5,663 nucleotides of DNA from Flavobacteriaceae bacterium UBA4439 (GTDB taxonomy: Bacteria > Bacteroidota > Bacteroidia > Flavobacteriales > Flavobacteriaceae): positions 227-5,889 of the forward strand of contig DGPN01000055.1 of NCBI GenBank assembly GCA_002390455.1, written 5' to 3'. Shown here in pieces: positions 5,596 to 5,663 of this stretch; position 1 is the stretch's first letter, and the number at the start of each line of letters is the position of its first letter. The notes beneath the pieces are model-generated. The model was not told the DNA's origin. It saw only the letters and a program-made list of their open reading frames with translations, and ran no database searches. The translations under genes were made by a program, and so were the position numbers.

Positions 5596-5663
5596 AGTAC
5601 CCCAAAAGAACAGAGCGAGAATAGGTTTTAGAGAGGAAAAAGAAGAATAAAGAGCTGTTGCTA

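Noticed and set aside
5561..5663. Short open minus-strand frames running in from the right edge, possible tail of an upstream gene
   Set aside because: Two frames stay open for about 30 codons but neither shows a family pattern, and the length is within chance for this sequence.

Overview
The window looks like a chromosomal piece of a Bacteroidota bacterium, probably near the Cytophagales/Cyclobacteriaceae or a related marine lineage. This rests on three things: gene content (a ~600-residue acyl-CoA dehydrogenase and a COG1022-type acyl-CoA ligase beside a MarR regulator), promoter-like sequences of the Bacteroidota type (TTTG-like -33, TAnnTTTG -7) with few Shine-Dalgarno sequences, and lipoproteins with relaxed lipoboxes. 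The lineage is inferred from remembered family resemblance, not from a search.

Left part (1-1410): a minus-strand gene is cut by the left edge and shows only its N-terminus, a Sec signal peptide starting at GTG. Divergent from it, on the plus strand, lie two very AT-rich genes 7 bases apart. The first encodes a lipoprotein with about six tandem 24-residue MORN_2/YwqK-type repeats. The second encodes a small lipoprotein of unknown function with a faint lipocalin-like pattern. Their base composition differs sharply from the rest of the window.

Right part (1443-5528): three minus-strand genes for fatty-acid use. In transcription order they are a long-chain acyl-CoA ligase (fatty acid to acyl-CoA), a MarR-family repressor, and, 13 bases after it, an acyl-CoA dehydrogenase (acyl-CoA to trans-2-enoyl-CoA). 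Together they cover activation and the first oxidation step of beta-oxidation. No hydratase/3-hydroxyacyl-CoA dehydrogenase or thiolase is present, so those steps must be encoded elsewhere.

The best regulatory signal is between the ligase and marR: a perfect 18-bp palindrome (TATTATGCATGCATAATA) that covers the -33 region of a good Bacteroidota promoter (TATG-N19-TAAGTTTG) placed just before marR. This is the expected layout for an autorepressing MarR protein, and it also fixes the marR start codon. A second, different inverted-repeat region lies upstream of the ligase. I see no RNA gene, CRISPR array, insertion sequence or clearly new defence system; most of the window is ordinary metabolism beside an AT-rich lipoprotein pair of unknown role.
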